This document shows positions 29,729 to 41,097 of a stretch of 64,000 nucleotides of DNA, in pieces. A model generated the notes under the pieces. That model saw nothing but the letters and a program-made list of their open reading frames with translations. It did no database searches and had not been told where the DNA came from. The DNA lies in NCBI GenBank assembly GCA_964034945.1, contig OZ035962.1:51330231-51394230 (forward strand), in the 5' to 3' direction. Both the position numbers and the translations under genes were made by a program. Source of the DNA: Chrysopilus asiliformis. Taxonomy: Eukaryota > Arthropoda > Insecta > Diptera > Rhagionidae. Numbering within the stretch: position 1 is the stretch's first letter; the number at the start of each line of letters is the position of its first letter.

Positions 29729-30797
29729 TTGTATAATGGAAAAATACATCGCTTCCTTATAGACACAGGAGCGAATAAAAATTTTATTAAGCCCGAACAT
29801 ATTCCAAACCCTAGTTTGCTAAAAATCCCATTCCTCATAAATTCTGTTGAAGGAAAGGTAAAAATTGAAAAATCAACAACAGAAAAATTGTTCTCTACAT
29901 TTGGAAACCATACCCCTATTAAATTTTAGGTACTTATTACCGTCACTTACTTCCTTTGATGGAATAATTGGAGATGACACTTTGAGAGAATTGCAAGCAG
30001 TAATCGATAGACGAAATTCCACATTAACTATTTTTCCAGGAATTACAATACCTTTAAAAATAAGACAATCAGTGGATGTAAACTCTATTGACATCAGAAA
30101 CAACCATCTAACTAATATTCAAAAAATAAATTTGGACGAAGTAATTTGCGAATTTGAGCCGATATTCGGGAAGCTTGATAATAAAATTGCTGCAGTCACT
30201 AATGTCAGAGCTGAAATAAAAACGACCACGGATACTCCGGTTTATGCAAAAACTTACCCTTACCCGGTGTATATGAGAGACGAAGTCAATAAACAAATCA
30301 AGGAATTATTGGAACACAATGTAATCCGACCCAAAAAATTGGACAATACTGAATGACATCACCATATCAGATAGATATCCTATACCTGACATTACAAACA
30401 CGTTAGCAAATTTAGGAAAGGCAAGGTACTTCTCTACAATAGATCTTACCTCTAGATTTCACCAGGTTGTCCTTGAAGAAAAAGATATCCCCAAAACAGC
30501 CTTCTCAACACTCAATGGGAAATTCAAGTTTTTAAGACTCCCATTCGGATTAAAGAATGGGCCCGCTATATTCCAACGAATGGTTGACGATGTACTGAGA
30601 GATATAGGAAAGATATGTTACGTTTACATCGACGACATAATTATTTTTAGTGAAACTAGAAAACCACTATAGTGACATCCGGAAAGTTTTCTCAAAACTC
30701 CAGGAAGCAAACTTAAAGGTTAATCTTAACAAATCCGAATTTTTGAGACAGGAAACTGAATTTTTAGGTTTCATTATATCCAAAGATGGCTTAAAAC
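29729..30797 (+). pseudogene. Errantivirus-like pol: protease and RT palm
   Basis: The protease has FLIDTGANKNF. A stop or frameshift near 29929 is followed by IIGDDTLRELQA. The RT begins after VIRPKK, where a stretch of fingers is deleted (about 30335). It continues out of frame with IPDITNTLANLGKARYFSTIDL, FGLKNGPAIFQRMV and the catalytic VYIDDIIIFS (about 30625-30655). Just after KDGLKP a hAT MITE is inserted. Confidence 0.88.
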
Positions 30798-31394
30798 CAG
30801 TGTTCAAAACTTTATTTTGTTATATCGTTCTTTTCGCTCTTAAAAGTTTCGCTCCCAACAACAAGAACGCTTGCTGCGTTTTCCGACTCCCGTTCTCAAG
30901 AACGAAAATAATTTTCAAAAGCAATCGTTCTGTAAAGAGAGAAATTTTCAGCTCCGCTGTACTGTTGCTAGGAGTCGGAACGAGCTATGCACATTTTTCG
31001 TTCTCGCTCCCAAGTTAAGAACGAAATGATTTCTATTTACGTTTTCGCTCCTTGTTCAAAGCGGTTTGTGGGTCTCGCATAAAAATGAATGAAAGCCTCG
31101 AGCGATGGCTTTTTGGTATGATGCACACACACATATAAGTATGTATTTTAATAGTGAGAGAACGATATTTCGCTCCCAGCATTAACGTTCTGTTCTCAAA
31201 GAACGTAAAAACAAAATGCAAATATAAAAATCCTAAGAGCAAGAACGTAAAAACAATAATTTCGTTCTCGTTCTTGGGAGCGTTTTTCTGAAATGCCGAA
31301 TTTCGTTCTCTAGAGTGATTTTTATTTTCCATTGATTTCAATGCCTCCTTGGGAGCAGAACGAAAGACTACAAATGGGAGCGTTTTGAACACTG
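30798..31394. mobile_element. hAT MITE, complete, with 8-bp duplication
   Basis: 597 bp, TIR CAGTGTTCAAAAC / GTTTTGAACACTG, flanked by CTTAAAAC at 30790-30797 and 31395-31402. An 8-bp duplication with CAG...CTG ends is diagnostic of hAT. It is rich in CGTTCT / AGAACG and CGCTCCC / GGGAGCG repeats, likely transposase-binding motifs. It interrupts the RT of the errantivirus-like element; related fragments are at 3.4, 6.6 and 17.2-18.1 kb. Confidence 0.93.
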
Positions 31395-31402
31395 CTTAAA
31401 AC

Positions 31403-33353
31403 CCGAGCCTAAAAAAATAAAATCAATAGTAAATATCCAAGAACGTACTAATTTAAAAGAATTAAAATCATTTCTCGGTCTCGCGTCATACTACAGAAGA
31501 TTCATAAAAGATTATGCCAAAATTGCCAAACCACTAACAAAATTGAGAGGAGGAGATTTAGCAGGAATTAAGAAAAATCAATCCAAAAAATATCCAATAG
31601 TTCTAAACGACGAACAAAAAAAGGCATTTAGCCAGATAAAGGAACTGCTCATATCAGCAGATGTACTTATATTTCCTGATTTCGACAAAACCTTTATATT
31701 GACAACCAACGCATCAAATCATGCGATCGGAGCTGTCCTATCCCAAGGAGACATCGGGAAAGACAAACCAATAACCTACATTTCAAGGAGTCTCAACTCC
31801 ACTGAAGAAAACTACGCAACCAACGAGAAAGAGATGCTTGCAATAGTATGGGCATTAGACAACCTTAGGAATTACTTGTACGGTGCAAGAAAGATAAAAA
31901 TCCTTACAGATCATCAACCGCTAACCTATGCCTTAAGCAACAAAAATAACAATGCAAAATTAAAAAGATGGAAAGCCAGACTGGAAGAATACAATTACGA
32001 ATTAATCTATAAACCAGGAAGGACAAACTTAGTAGCCGACGCTCTATCCAGAATGAACATAAGCGAATGTAACCCAACCACTAGTACGCAACACAGCGCA
32101 GAAGAAGATGCAACAGATTTAATCCCAAGTACAGAAGCACCCATCAATGTTTTCAAGAATCAGGTAATACTTATGGAAGGAGATGAAGAACGCATCTATG
32201 AACTACCACATCCCGGTTACCACAGGAAAAGAATAACGAAGAACAACTTCAATCAGGAATCTGTTAAGCAAATACTAAACAATGAAATGAGATCAGACAT
32301 ACTTATGGCCTTAAAGCCCCAGAACATATAATGCAATTGATTCAAGAAGTTTACAGAGAACATTTTGGCAATAACTTGAAAATAATATTCACACAAAAAA
32401 TTGTTACCGATGTTATTGACGAGGATCAATTGTTGGAAATAATCCATAAAGAACACAGGTTGGGTCATAGAGGAATCAAGGAAAATAAAGAAAAAATAAT
32501 TCAGCAATATTATTTCCCCAGTATGACAGCTAAAATCAAAGAAATCATCCAAAACTGTAATATTTGTAAAGAAAACAAATATGACAGACATCCCTCAAAT
32601 ACCATGCTTCAATCAACACCAATTCCGCAATATCCAACGGAGATCGTACACATTGATATAATGGAATTGGATGACCAACTATTTCTAACTTCAATTGACA
32701 AATTCTCCAAATTCACCAAGATATTCCCCATAGAAAACAAATCTTCTATATACCTCAAGGATAAAATTTTTGAACTGGTTCACTATTATACAACCCCCAG
32801 GTTACTAGTGATGGATAGAGACAAAGCATTTACCTCACCAATAATAACAGAATTCCTATCAAACATTGGAATAAAAATTTATTTAACACCCTCATCACGC
32901 AGTGAAGTAAATGGACAAGTGGAACGAGTACATTCCACTCTACAAGAAATAATTCGTTGTCTGCAAAAAGAACGTACAACAGCACCAATAATTGAACTCG
33001 CCATCATTGCAGCACACCGCTATAACAACACGATTCATAGTACCGTAAAAGAAACGCCGGCTACCATATTTTATGGTAGGAAACCATCAAGAACCCTAAC
33101 CGAATTAACAGCCGCACGTGAAGAATCGTATTTAAAAACAAAAAATCTAATCGAAACAATTCAACATCAACGTCTTAATTATGAAAATAACAAACATAAA
33201 AATCCAAAAAAATATAATACAGGAGACGTAATCTACACCAAAGCACCCGGAAGGAAAGGTAAATTAAAACAGAAGTATACGAAAGAAATAGTCAAGGACG
33301 ACCATAGAGTTACTGTCACCACATTTAGTGGTAGGAAAATACATCAAATATAA
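31403..33353 (+). pseudogene. Errantivirus-like pol: RT thumb, RNase H, integrase
   Basis: The RT thumb (FLGLASYYRRFIKDYAKIAK) begins before the ORF at 31543-32331, which holds RNase H (TTNASNHAIGAVLSQGD with N for the usual D, then YATNEKEMLAIVWAL and LTDHQPL). A one-base shift at about 32310 leads to 32331-33353 with integrase: zinc domain H..H..C..C (HRLGHRGIKENK, CNICKENK), then D (VHIDIMELD), D (VMDRDKAF) and E (NGQVERVHSTLQE). The integrase triad is intact. Confidence 0.9.
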
Positions 33354-33403
33354 AAAATGATTGACACCATTAAAACAGTTCATAATTTCAATTATCTTTA
33401 ATT

Positions 33404-34762
33404 TTCCAGCTTTACGACCCTCTTGTTGGTCACCGCTCACGTCCAAATCTTCGAATATACTAATACCCCCCTCGCAACAATAAACATTGGACCAGCAAAA
33501 ATAACGGAAGGAAATTTTAATATAATTCACATCATAAATCTTACCGATTATATACAGGCTCACGAAAAACTAATTTCAATCGTCAATTCCAAAATTAATC
33601 ACTCATCCCCATTGAAACCAAAAATTGAGCACCTCCAGATTAATATAGATAAACAATTAGAAGAACTGAAACCCCGTCGTATTAAAAGGTCCATTAGGTT
33701 CCGCATTGAAGTGGATCGCCGGTAATCCAGACGCATACGACCTAGAATCAACGCGCAAAATCAACTTGCCAAAAACAATGACCAACAGTTAATAATCAAT
33801 AAAAATATGTTTGACATTGCACACAAAATCATGAAAAATTATAATCAAATAATGGATAAAGATTTGGCACAAAACATATTCAATAAATTAATATTGATGA
33901 AACAGGAAATAGATCAAATAACGGACGCTATTCATTGGGCTAAGAAAGGAATAATAAATACCAAAATTCTAGACCGAACAGAGTTGAACCAAGTAATTGC
34001 AGTAATAGAGAATTTACCATATAAAAACGAGGCGGAAGCATTGAATTTCGCAACTCCTTCCGTAGCAATCAAAAACGAATTAATATTTTACATTGTTTCA
34101 ATTCCTATGACAGAAGAAACCGAATATCGTCGTTTAATCCTTAAAACAATAACAAATAATAAAAAGCAAATTGATTTGAACTACAACAATATATTAACAA
34201 GTAAAAACAACTATTATGCAATAAAAAAGGACTGTAACACATTTCAAGAAATAACTATTTGTAAAAGAGATGAATTATTAAAATTACCACCAGAATCATG
34301 TATTGTAAAGTTAATCAGAGGAATAGACGCAAACTGTACCAATAAATATAACATTGAAACTGTAATAGAAGAAGTCAGTAACAATCTTATATTTGTAGAT
34401 AATTTCAAAGGAATATTCAAAAATGAATGTGAAAATGAAACAAAAACATTACATGGAAGTTTTTTAATAAAAATACAAAATTGTTCAATAGAAATAGGAA
34501 ATGAAAGATTCACAGTGAAATACAAAGTTATCAACCCCTACCTTGACAAATAGACAAATTGCACCTTGATAATATAAATCAATTAAAGAAAATGAAACAA
34601 ATAGACACTCATTCAACAATAAATGGTATTGTACTATATTCAATAACAATCATAATAATCATATTAATTGTACTAATTGTAATATGGATACAAAAAAACA
34701 GAAATGATAAAATCCTAAATATTGTACCACAAAATTTACAGGAAGAAATCCAATTAAATTAA
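33404..34762 (+). pseudogene. Errantivirus-like env, decayed
   Basis: Three open pieces, 33423-33725, 33807-34553 and 34559-34762, lie downstream of pol in the position of gypsy-group env genes. A basic RRIKR cluster (possible furin-type cleavage site) lies near 33680. The last piece holds one strong hydrophobic segment (about 34615-34685), fitting a C-terminal anchor, and a short basic tail. Frame breaks near 33720 and 34553 make it non-functional as it stands. An acceptor-like TTTAATTTTCCAG (about 33396-33408) precedes it, consistent with env expression by splicing in errantiviruses. Confidence 0.75.
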
Positions 34763-34784
34763 AAACAAACCCTTTTTGAGGACA

Positions 34785-34889
34785 AAAAGATTTAAGGAGG
34801 GAGGAGTTAAATATATAGTTTATTAACATTTATCTGAGTCAGATCTTACTGTAAAATCATTCTTTCATAACTCATGTTTTTGTGACTAA
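34785..34889 (+). mobile_element. Polypurine tract and truncated 3' LTR
   Basis: A purine tract (AAGGAGGGAGG, about 34793-34804) directly precedes AGTTAAATATATAG at 34805. The LTR is cut after about 83-85 bp by H sequence at about 34889. Confidence 0.85.
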
Positions 34890-35197
34890 CACACCAGTGT
34901 GTTTAGAATGATGAAAAAAGTTGAATTTAGAATGTCCGTCCGTCTGTCTGTCTGTCTGTCCGTCCGTCCGTCCGTCTGTCTGTCCGTCTGTCTGTCCGTC
35001 TGCCAGATTGGCAATTATAGCTTTTGTTATGTTTTGTCATTCTAAACACACTGGTGCAATTAATTTTTAAAAGCTTTTATTTAGCTCGCTATCTTGTTTG
35101 TCGGGGTCAAATCTTGCAATCAAATTTTTACCCACTTCCACTCATTCGATTCACTTGAAATTTGGCACGCAGACGTAAGTCCGATGACAATACACCG
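34890..35197. repeat. Left arm of a 300-bp inverted repeat (H mini plus D-end fragment)
   Basis: A strongly deleted H (5' segment end, (GTCY)n at 34934-35003, then directly the 3' hairpin and GTTATG), a reversed H 5' segment end, then the D end module (AAAAGCTTTTATTTAGCTCG to about 35197). The same series appears in reverse complement at 39198-39480. Confidence 0.75.
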
Positions 35198-35445
35198 AAA
35201 CGTTTTTTGCGAATATCTCAAAAACGGCGCATCTTATCAAAAAAGTGCAAGAACAAAAGTTATTTAGAATATGATTCTACATAAAACTCCCATACATCAA
35301 AATCCGATTGGAACAAATTTTAAAAAATCTTATTGGAAAGTTTGACTTCAAATTGGAATTTTGGTATAACTGTCGAATTTTGATACGAAATTCACCATAC
35401 GGGTCTCCAATGATTGCCAGATTGGCAATTATAGCTTTTGTTATG
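35198..35445 (+). mobile_element. H element, 3' half
   Basis: It begins after the core palindrome (CGAAACGTTTTTTGCG) and runs to the hairpin and GTTATG at about 35445. Confidence 0.8.
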
Positions 35446-35785
35446 TTTTTAGACAATAATAATTGTTTTTGTTTTTTAAAACGACTTAATTTTTTTTGTC
35501 AATTTATGTTCCTTGAAAAGGAGATTTATTTGGTTCATTTTATTAGTTTTTGTGATAATTAATATATTTGAATTTAAAAGGATATTTATTTTGTTTATTT
35601 TATAATTTTTGTGAAAAATAATTCTTTTTTTTTAATTATTTCCATGTTAAAACTTATGTTAATACTTACCCCATCATGACATTTTTCATAAAAATGATTT
35701 TTTTTTTTCATATAGTGACTACCTGGTTGAAACTTTTTTTAATTCTTATGATACCTGAAGACCTACAGTATGACTAGATATAAAA
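35446..35785. repeat. Unit U, copy 1 (flanked by convergent H 3' ends)
   Basis: About 340 bp of T-rich sequence repeated at 40004-40325 with small indels (for example TTAAAACGACTTAATTTT, CCTGAAGACCTACAGTATGA). In both places an H 3' end faces inward from each side. No coding capacity. Confidence 0.75.
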
Positions 35786-36330
35786 ACATAACAAAAACTA
35801 TAATTGCCAATCTGGCAATCATTGGAGACCCGTATGGTGATATTCGTATCAACATTCGAACAGTTGTAGCAAAATTCCACTTTGAAGTCAAACTTTCCAA
35901 TAAGATTTTTTAAAATTTATTCCAATCGGATTTTGATGTAGAATAATATCCTAAATAACTTTTGTTCTTGCACTTTTTTGATAAGATGCACCGTTTTTGA
36001 GATATTCGCAAAAAACGATTTCGTTCGTATGGGGGGTACCCCCCCCCCCCCCCTAATGGTCCATTTTTGCCCATTAACAAACTTAGCCTCGAATTTTACC
36101 GATCTGCATAAAATTTCAAGTCTGTAGCTCAATCCGTGCGCCCGCAATCCACGCCACAGACGGACAGACGGACGGACGGACAGACGGACGGACGGACAGA
36201 CGGACGGACGGACATGCAAAAATTAATTATTTTTATCATTCTAAACACACTGGTGTACTTCATTTTTGTGTGTGATAACGGGATCTTGGCGTTACAAACG
36301 GTAAGGCAAAGTTAATATACCCTTTGGTTT
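35786..36330 (-). mobile_element. H element, full length, minus strand
   Basis: 3' end at about 35786, hairpin, core palindrome expanded to GGGGGGTA plus 15 C (about 36031-36052), (GTCY)n at 36157-36213, 5' end near 36330. One part of the body (GGGAGTTTTATG region) is deleted near 35940. Confidence 0.82.
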
Positions 36331-36502
36331 CACCATACGGTTATAACAAACCCATGGGGCAAGAATTAACACGTGTTAATACATACTGACGATGATAACA
36401 TAGAGTAAGAATTCTCATACTATGTTTTTATACCCGTATGGTGAAATCAAAGGGTATATTAGATTTGCCTTACCGTTAAGTAACGCCAAGATCCCGTCAT
36501 CA
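36331..36502 (+). mobile_element. Spacer and H 5' fragment
   Basis: About 95 bp of unassigned spacer, then the first ~75 bp of an H (36427-36502), truncated where the large hairpin begins. Confidence 0.6.
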
Positions 36503-36985
36503 CAAAAAAAAAATTTGAAAAAAATATTTTTTAAAAAAAGCTTTTATTTTAAAAAAAATGTACTAAAAAATGCACTAAAAAGGAAAAAATAATTTTTTGG
36601 GTGCTGTGTATCACAATTGGAGGACATCGGCACGCGACCGGAACCTCTGGCGAGAGACATTGCGGCAGGCCAAGACCGGAAACCGGTTGTAGTGCCGAAA
36701 GAGAGAGAGAGAATCACAAATAAAAGCGAGATAAATATTTGTTTTATTTTATTTTTATGATTTATCTCGCTTTTATTTGTGATTCTCTCTCTCTCTTTCG
36801 GCGCTACAACCGGTTTCCGGTCTTGGCCTGCCGCAATGTCTCTCGCCAGAGTTTCCCGTCGCGTGCCGATGTCCTCCAATTGTGATACACAGCACCCAAA
36901 AAATTATTTTTTCCTTTTTAGTGCATTTTTTAGTACATTTTTTTAAAATAAAAGCTTTTTTTTAAAAAATATTTTTTTCAATTTT
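36503..36985. mobile_element. Foldback hairpin FB2 of D element 3
   Basis: The arms 36503-36737 and 36757-36985 are near-perfect reverse complements of about 230 bp with a loop of about 20 bp. The outer arms carry AAAGCTTTTATTTT and TGCACTAAAAAGGAAAAAAT. The inner arms hold GC-rich unique sequence (CATCGGCACGCGAC, GGCCAAGACCGGAAACCGG) and a GA run. As a transcript it would form a long dsRNA stem. Confidence 0.9.
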
Positions 36986-39350
36986 TTTTTATTTTATAAT
37001 TTTTAGTCATTTTTTTATTACTTCCTTTAATTACCTTAATTATTTATTTGTCAAGCGTACTTGTTCAGGTAAATCCGAATGTGAAATTAAAGTAGGGCAA
37101 TAAATTTAATTAGCGTGCGCTGGAATTAAGTTTTCTGTATTAGAGGACCTTCCGTTATCCTGACAGACTTCTTAATGCCAGAATCTGATTCAACGATCCC
37201 AAAAACCCCCAGGTGAGATTTTTTTCCAGAAAATTTGAGGAAAAGGATAATCACGTTATCCTTACAGGACCTTCCGTTATCCTTACAGACTTTTTAACGT
37301 CAGAATCGGATTAAGCAATCCCAAAAACCCATAGATGAGATTTTTTCCGGGAAATATTAGGAAAAGGATAATCACGTTATCCTTACAGGACCTTCCGTTA
37401 TCCTTACAGACTTGTTAACATCAGAATCGGATTCAGCGATCCCAAAAACCCCCAGGTGAGATTTTTCGCCGGAAAGAACCATGCAGGATTTGACGTTTTT
37501 TATGCCCCTGGGTTAACTTTTGAACCCGTGCAGTTTTCACTTTGGCTGAATACTTTTTGGAAAGGGCACAGTCTCTAGTTTCATCCATATATGGCTTCAA
37601 GAGCCACCGAATTGCAGGGGGATGGTGAGGGGTTAACGAACTTTCTCGTGATTTTTCACAGAAATCACTGCAGAAATGGAATTTGTGCCCCTGGGTTAAC
37701 TTTTGAACCCGTGCAGTTTTCACTTTGGTTGAATACTTTTTGGAAAGGGCACAGTCTCTAGTTTCATCCATATATGGCTTCACGAGCCACCGAATTGCAG
37801 GGGGATGGTGAGGGGTTAACGAACTTTCTTGTGATTTTTTACAGAAATCATGGCAGAAATCATATGAAAAATCGCGAGAAAGTTCGTTAACCCCTCACGA
37901 TCCCCCTGCAATTCGGTGGCTCTTGAAGCCATATATGGATGAAACTAGAGACTGTGCCCTTTCCAAAAAGTATTCAACCAAAGTGAAAACTGCACGGGTT
38001 CAAAAGTTAACCCAGGGGCACAACTTCCATTTCTGCAGTGATTTCTGTGAAAAATCACGAGAAAGTTCGTTAACCCCTCACCATCCCCCTGCAATTCGGT
38101 GGCTCTTGAAGCCATATATGGATGAAACTAGAGACTGTGCCCTTTCCAAAAAGTATTCAACCAAAGTGAAAACTGCACGGGTTCAAAAGTTAACCCAGGG
38201 GCACAAATTCCATTTCTGCACTGATTTCTGTGAAAAATCACGAGAAAGTTCGTTAACCCCTCACCATCCCCCTGCAATTCGGTGGCTCTTGAAGCCATAT
38301 ATGGATGAAACTAGAGACTGTGCCCTTTCCAAAAAGTATTCAACCAAAGTGAAAACTACACGGGTTCAAAAGTTAGTTTAGAGGGGCAAAATCGTGCATC
38401 GTTCTTTGAGGAAAAGGATAATCACATTATCCTTACGGGACCTTCCGTTATCCTTACAGACTTTTTAACGTCAAAATCGGATTAACCCATCCCAAAAACC
38501 CATAGATGAGATTTTTTCCGGGAAATGTTAGGAAGAGGATAATCACGTTATCCTTACAGGACCTTCCGTTATCCTTACAGACTTGTTAACATCAGAAACG
38601 GATTCAGCGATCCCAAAAACCCACAGGTGAGATTTTTTTCCACAAAATTTGAGGAAAAGGATAATCACGTTATCCTTACAGGACCTTCCGTTATCCTTAC
38701 GGACTTGTTAACATCAGAATCGGATTCAGCGTTCCCAAAAACCCCCAGGTGAGATTTTTTCCGGAAAATTTAAAGAAAAGGATAATCACGTTATCCTTAC
38801 GGGATCTTCCGTTATCCTTACAGCCTTTTTAACGTCAGAATCGGATTAAGCGATCCCAAAAACCCATAGATAAGCTTTTTTCCGGGAAATATTAGGAAAA
38901 GGATAATCACGTTATCCTTACAGTACCTTCCGTTATCCTTACAGACTTGTTAACATCAGAATCGGATTCAGCAATCCCAAAAACGTCCAGGTGAGATTTT
39001 TTTCCGGAAAATTTGAGGAAAAGGATAATCACGTTATCCTACAGGACCTTCCGTTATCCTTACTGACTTGTTACAATCAGAATCGGATTCAGCGATCCCA
39101 AAAACCCCCCAGGTAAGAATTTTTTTCCGGAAAATTTGAGGAAAAGGATAATCACGTTATCCTTACAGGACCTTCCGTTATCCTTACAAGGACGAAGTAG
39201 TGAAAATAGTGTATTGTCATCGGACTTACGTCTGCGTGCAAAATTTCAAGTGAATCGAATGAGTGGAAGTGGGTCAAAATTTGATTGCAAGATTTGACCC
39301 CGACAAACAAACAGACAAACAAGATAGCGAGCTAAATAAAAGCTTTTAAA
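36986..39350 (+). mobile_element. D element 3: minisatellite with embedded satellite, and end module
   Basis: After FB2 and an AT-rich linker, a minisatellite of about 104-122 bp units occupies 37140-37460 and 38395-39185 (each unit has GGATAATCACGTTATCC and GGACCTTCCGTTATCC). It is interrupted by the 183-bp satellite array. The end module (GGACGAAGTAGTGAAAATA, ATCGGACTTA, AGTGGGTCAAAATTTGAT, GACAAACAAACAGACAAAC, GCGAGCTAAATAAAAGCTTT) spans 39186-39350. The order hairpin, minisatellite, end module is the same in D1 and D2. Confidence 0.8.
37480..38390. repeat. 183-bp satellite in an inverted (head-to-head) array
   Basis: About two units in one orientation (37490-37850), then about three in the other (37862-38385). 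The period is 183 bp, measured between TTCGTTAA at 37883, 38066 and 38249. Units contain CATATATGGATGAAACTAGA and GCACGGGTTCAAAAGTTAAC. Since 183 is a multiple of three the array stays open in one frame on each arm; I see no other sign of coding. Confidence 0.92.
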
Positions 39351-39480
39351 AATTAATTGCACCAGTGTGTTTAGAATGACAAAACATAACAAAAGCTATA
39401 ATTGCCAATCTGGCAGACGGACAGACAGACGGACGGACGGACAGACGGACGGACATTCTAAATTCAACTTTTTTCATCAT
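39351..39480 (-). mobile_element. H mini copy (right arm of the inverted repeat)
   Basis: Reverse complement of 34890-35060: H 5' segment end, 3' hairpin and (GTCY)n joined directly. With 39198-39350 it forms the right arm of a ~300-bp inverted repeat around 4 kb. Confidence 0.75.
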
Positions 39481-40003
39481 TCTAAACACACTGGTGTAAT
39501 TCATTTTTGTGTGCGATGACGAGATCTTGGCGTTACAAACGGTAAGGCAAAGTTAATATACCCTTTGGTTTCACCATACGGGTATAAAAAAGTTGAATTT
39601 AGCATGTCCGTCCGTCTGAGGCGCGGATTGCGGGCGCACGGATTGAGCTAGAGACTTGAAATTTTGCGCAGATCGGTTTTTCGTAAAATGCGAGGCTAAG
39701 TTCGTTAATGGGCAAAAATGGACCATTAGGGGGGGTACCCCCCATACGAACGAAAACGATTTTTGCGAATATCTCAAAAACGGTGCATCTTATCAAAAAA
39801 GTGCAAGAAAAAAAGTTATTTAGAATATGATTCTACATAAAACTCCCATACATCAAAATCCGATTGGAATAAATTTTAAAAAATCTTATTGGAAAGTTTG
39901 ACTTCAAAGTGGAATTTTGGAACAACTGTTCGAATTTTGATATGAATATCACCATAGGGGTTTTCAATAATTGCCAGATTGGCAATTATAGCTTTTGTTA
40001 TGT
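39481..40003 (+). mobile_element. H element with inverted 5' segment, third example
   Basis: Reversed 5' segment to about 39588, then the body from AAGTTGAATTTAGC, a very short (GTCY)n, the core palindrome at about 39735, and the hairpin and GTTATG at about 40001. A minus-strand H body lies on the left, so here the segment can also be read as the 5' end of that body. Confidence 0.8.
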
Positions 40004-40325
40004 TTTTAGATAATAATAATTGTTTTTGTTTTTTAAAACGACTTAATTTTTTTTGTCAATTTATGTTCCTTGAAAAGGAGATTTATTTGGTTCATTTTAT
40101 TAGTTTTTGTGATAATTAATATATTTGAATTTAAAAGGATATTTATTTTGTTTATTTTATAATTTTTGTGAAAAATAGTTCTTGTCTTTTAATTATTTCC
40201 ATGTTAAAACTTATGTTAATACTTACCCCATCATGACATTTTTTCATAAAAATGATTTTTTTTCATATAGTGGTTGAAACTTTTTTTATTTCTTATGATA
40301 CCTGAAGACCTACAGTATGACTAGA
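40004..40325. repeat. Unit U, copy 2
   Basis: Matches 35446-35785 with a few deletions. Same flanking H orientation. Confidence 0.75.
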
Positions 40326-40572
40326 TATAAAAACATAACAAAAGCTATAATTGCCAATCTGGCCATCATTGGAGACCCGTATGGTGATATTCGTATCAAC
40401 ATTCGAACAGTTGTACCAAAATTCCACTTTGAAGTCAAACTTTTCAATAAGATTTTTTTAAATTTATTCCAATCGGATTTTGATGTATGGGAGTTTTATG
40501 TAGAATCATATCCTAAATAACTTTTGTTCTTGCACTTTTTTGATAAGTTGCACCGTTTTTGAGATATTCGCT
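40326..40572 (-). mobile_element. H element, 3' part only
   Basis: Minus-strand H from its 3' end to GAGATATTCG, truncated before the core palindrome. Confidence 0.8.
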
Positions 40573-40940
40573 ATAACACAGTATGTGTGAAATGGCACGA
40601 ATTCATGCCAATTCACACATTGGGACATTTTCACACAGTTTTCACACAAACCGAAAAATGCCCTCACACATACCACGTTTTACACAGGGTTATCAGACGG
40701 AGGGAAAATTCGTTTCACACACGTCAAAAAAAATTGTCGTAACATAGGTTATCACACGGTGTGTAAACAAAAATTCTGTCACAATTTAAATTATCAGACG
40801 GTGTGAACTGGTGTGACAATTTTATGACGTCAAAATTACGTCACTTCTCACACGTGTGAGGGTTTTGTGTGCTCGTCTGATGCTAGCTTAAGGCTTCTGC
40901 GCATGTCAGGTAATATTCATGTTTGTTTTGATTTGTTATT
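40573..40940. mobile_element. Element edge with dense TCACAC/GTGTGA repeats
   Basis: Many direct and inverted copies of CACAC(G)/(C)GTGTG, including the palindrome CTCACACGTGTGAG and two copies of TATCA(C/G)ACGG(T)GTG. The layout is like the GTTCATA-rich element at 4.04 kb, so it probably is one end of a DNA transposon. The DD37E element inserts at 40942; the other end is not recognised. Confidence 0.4.
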
Positions 40941-41097
40941 TAACGGGTGGGACAGGAAAATCTGGAATCAAACTGGCGGTAATCTACACGGCTGTGAACA
41001 AGCTTTTTTAAATATGCTAATAGCCTATCTTGTAGAGCTTTCTTTTCTCTTTCTCCTTGTGTTTTTCAAAATTCTTTATTTTATAAATTGTATAAAA

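Noticed and set aside
37433..38381. ORFs of 61-residue repeats as a possible repeat protein
   Set aside because: The 183-bp period is a multiple of three, which alone keeps the frame open; the array is inverted, inside a non-coding element, and no known domain is seen.
40867..41097. N-terminal extension of the DD37E transposase
   Set aside because: It would start upstream of the left TIR and read through it; the Met at 41098 begins the conserved protein.
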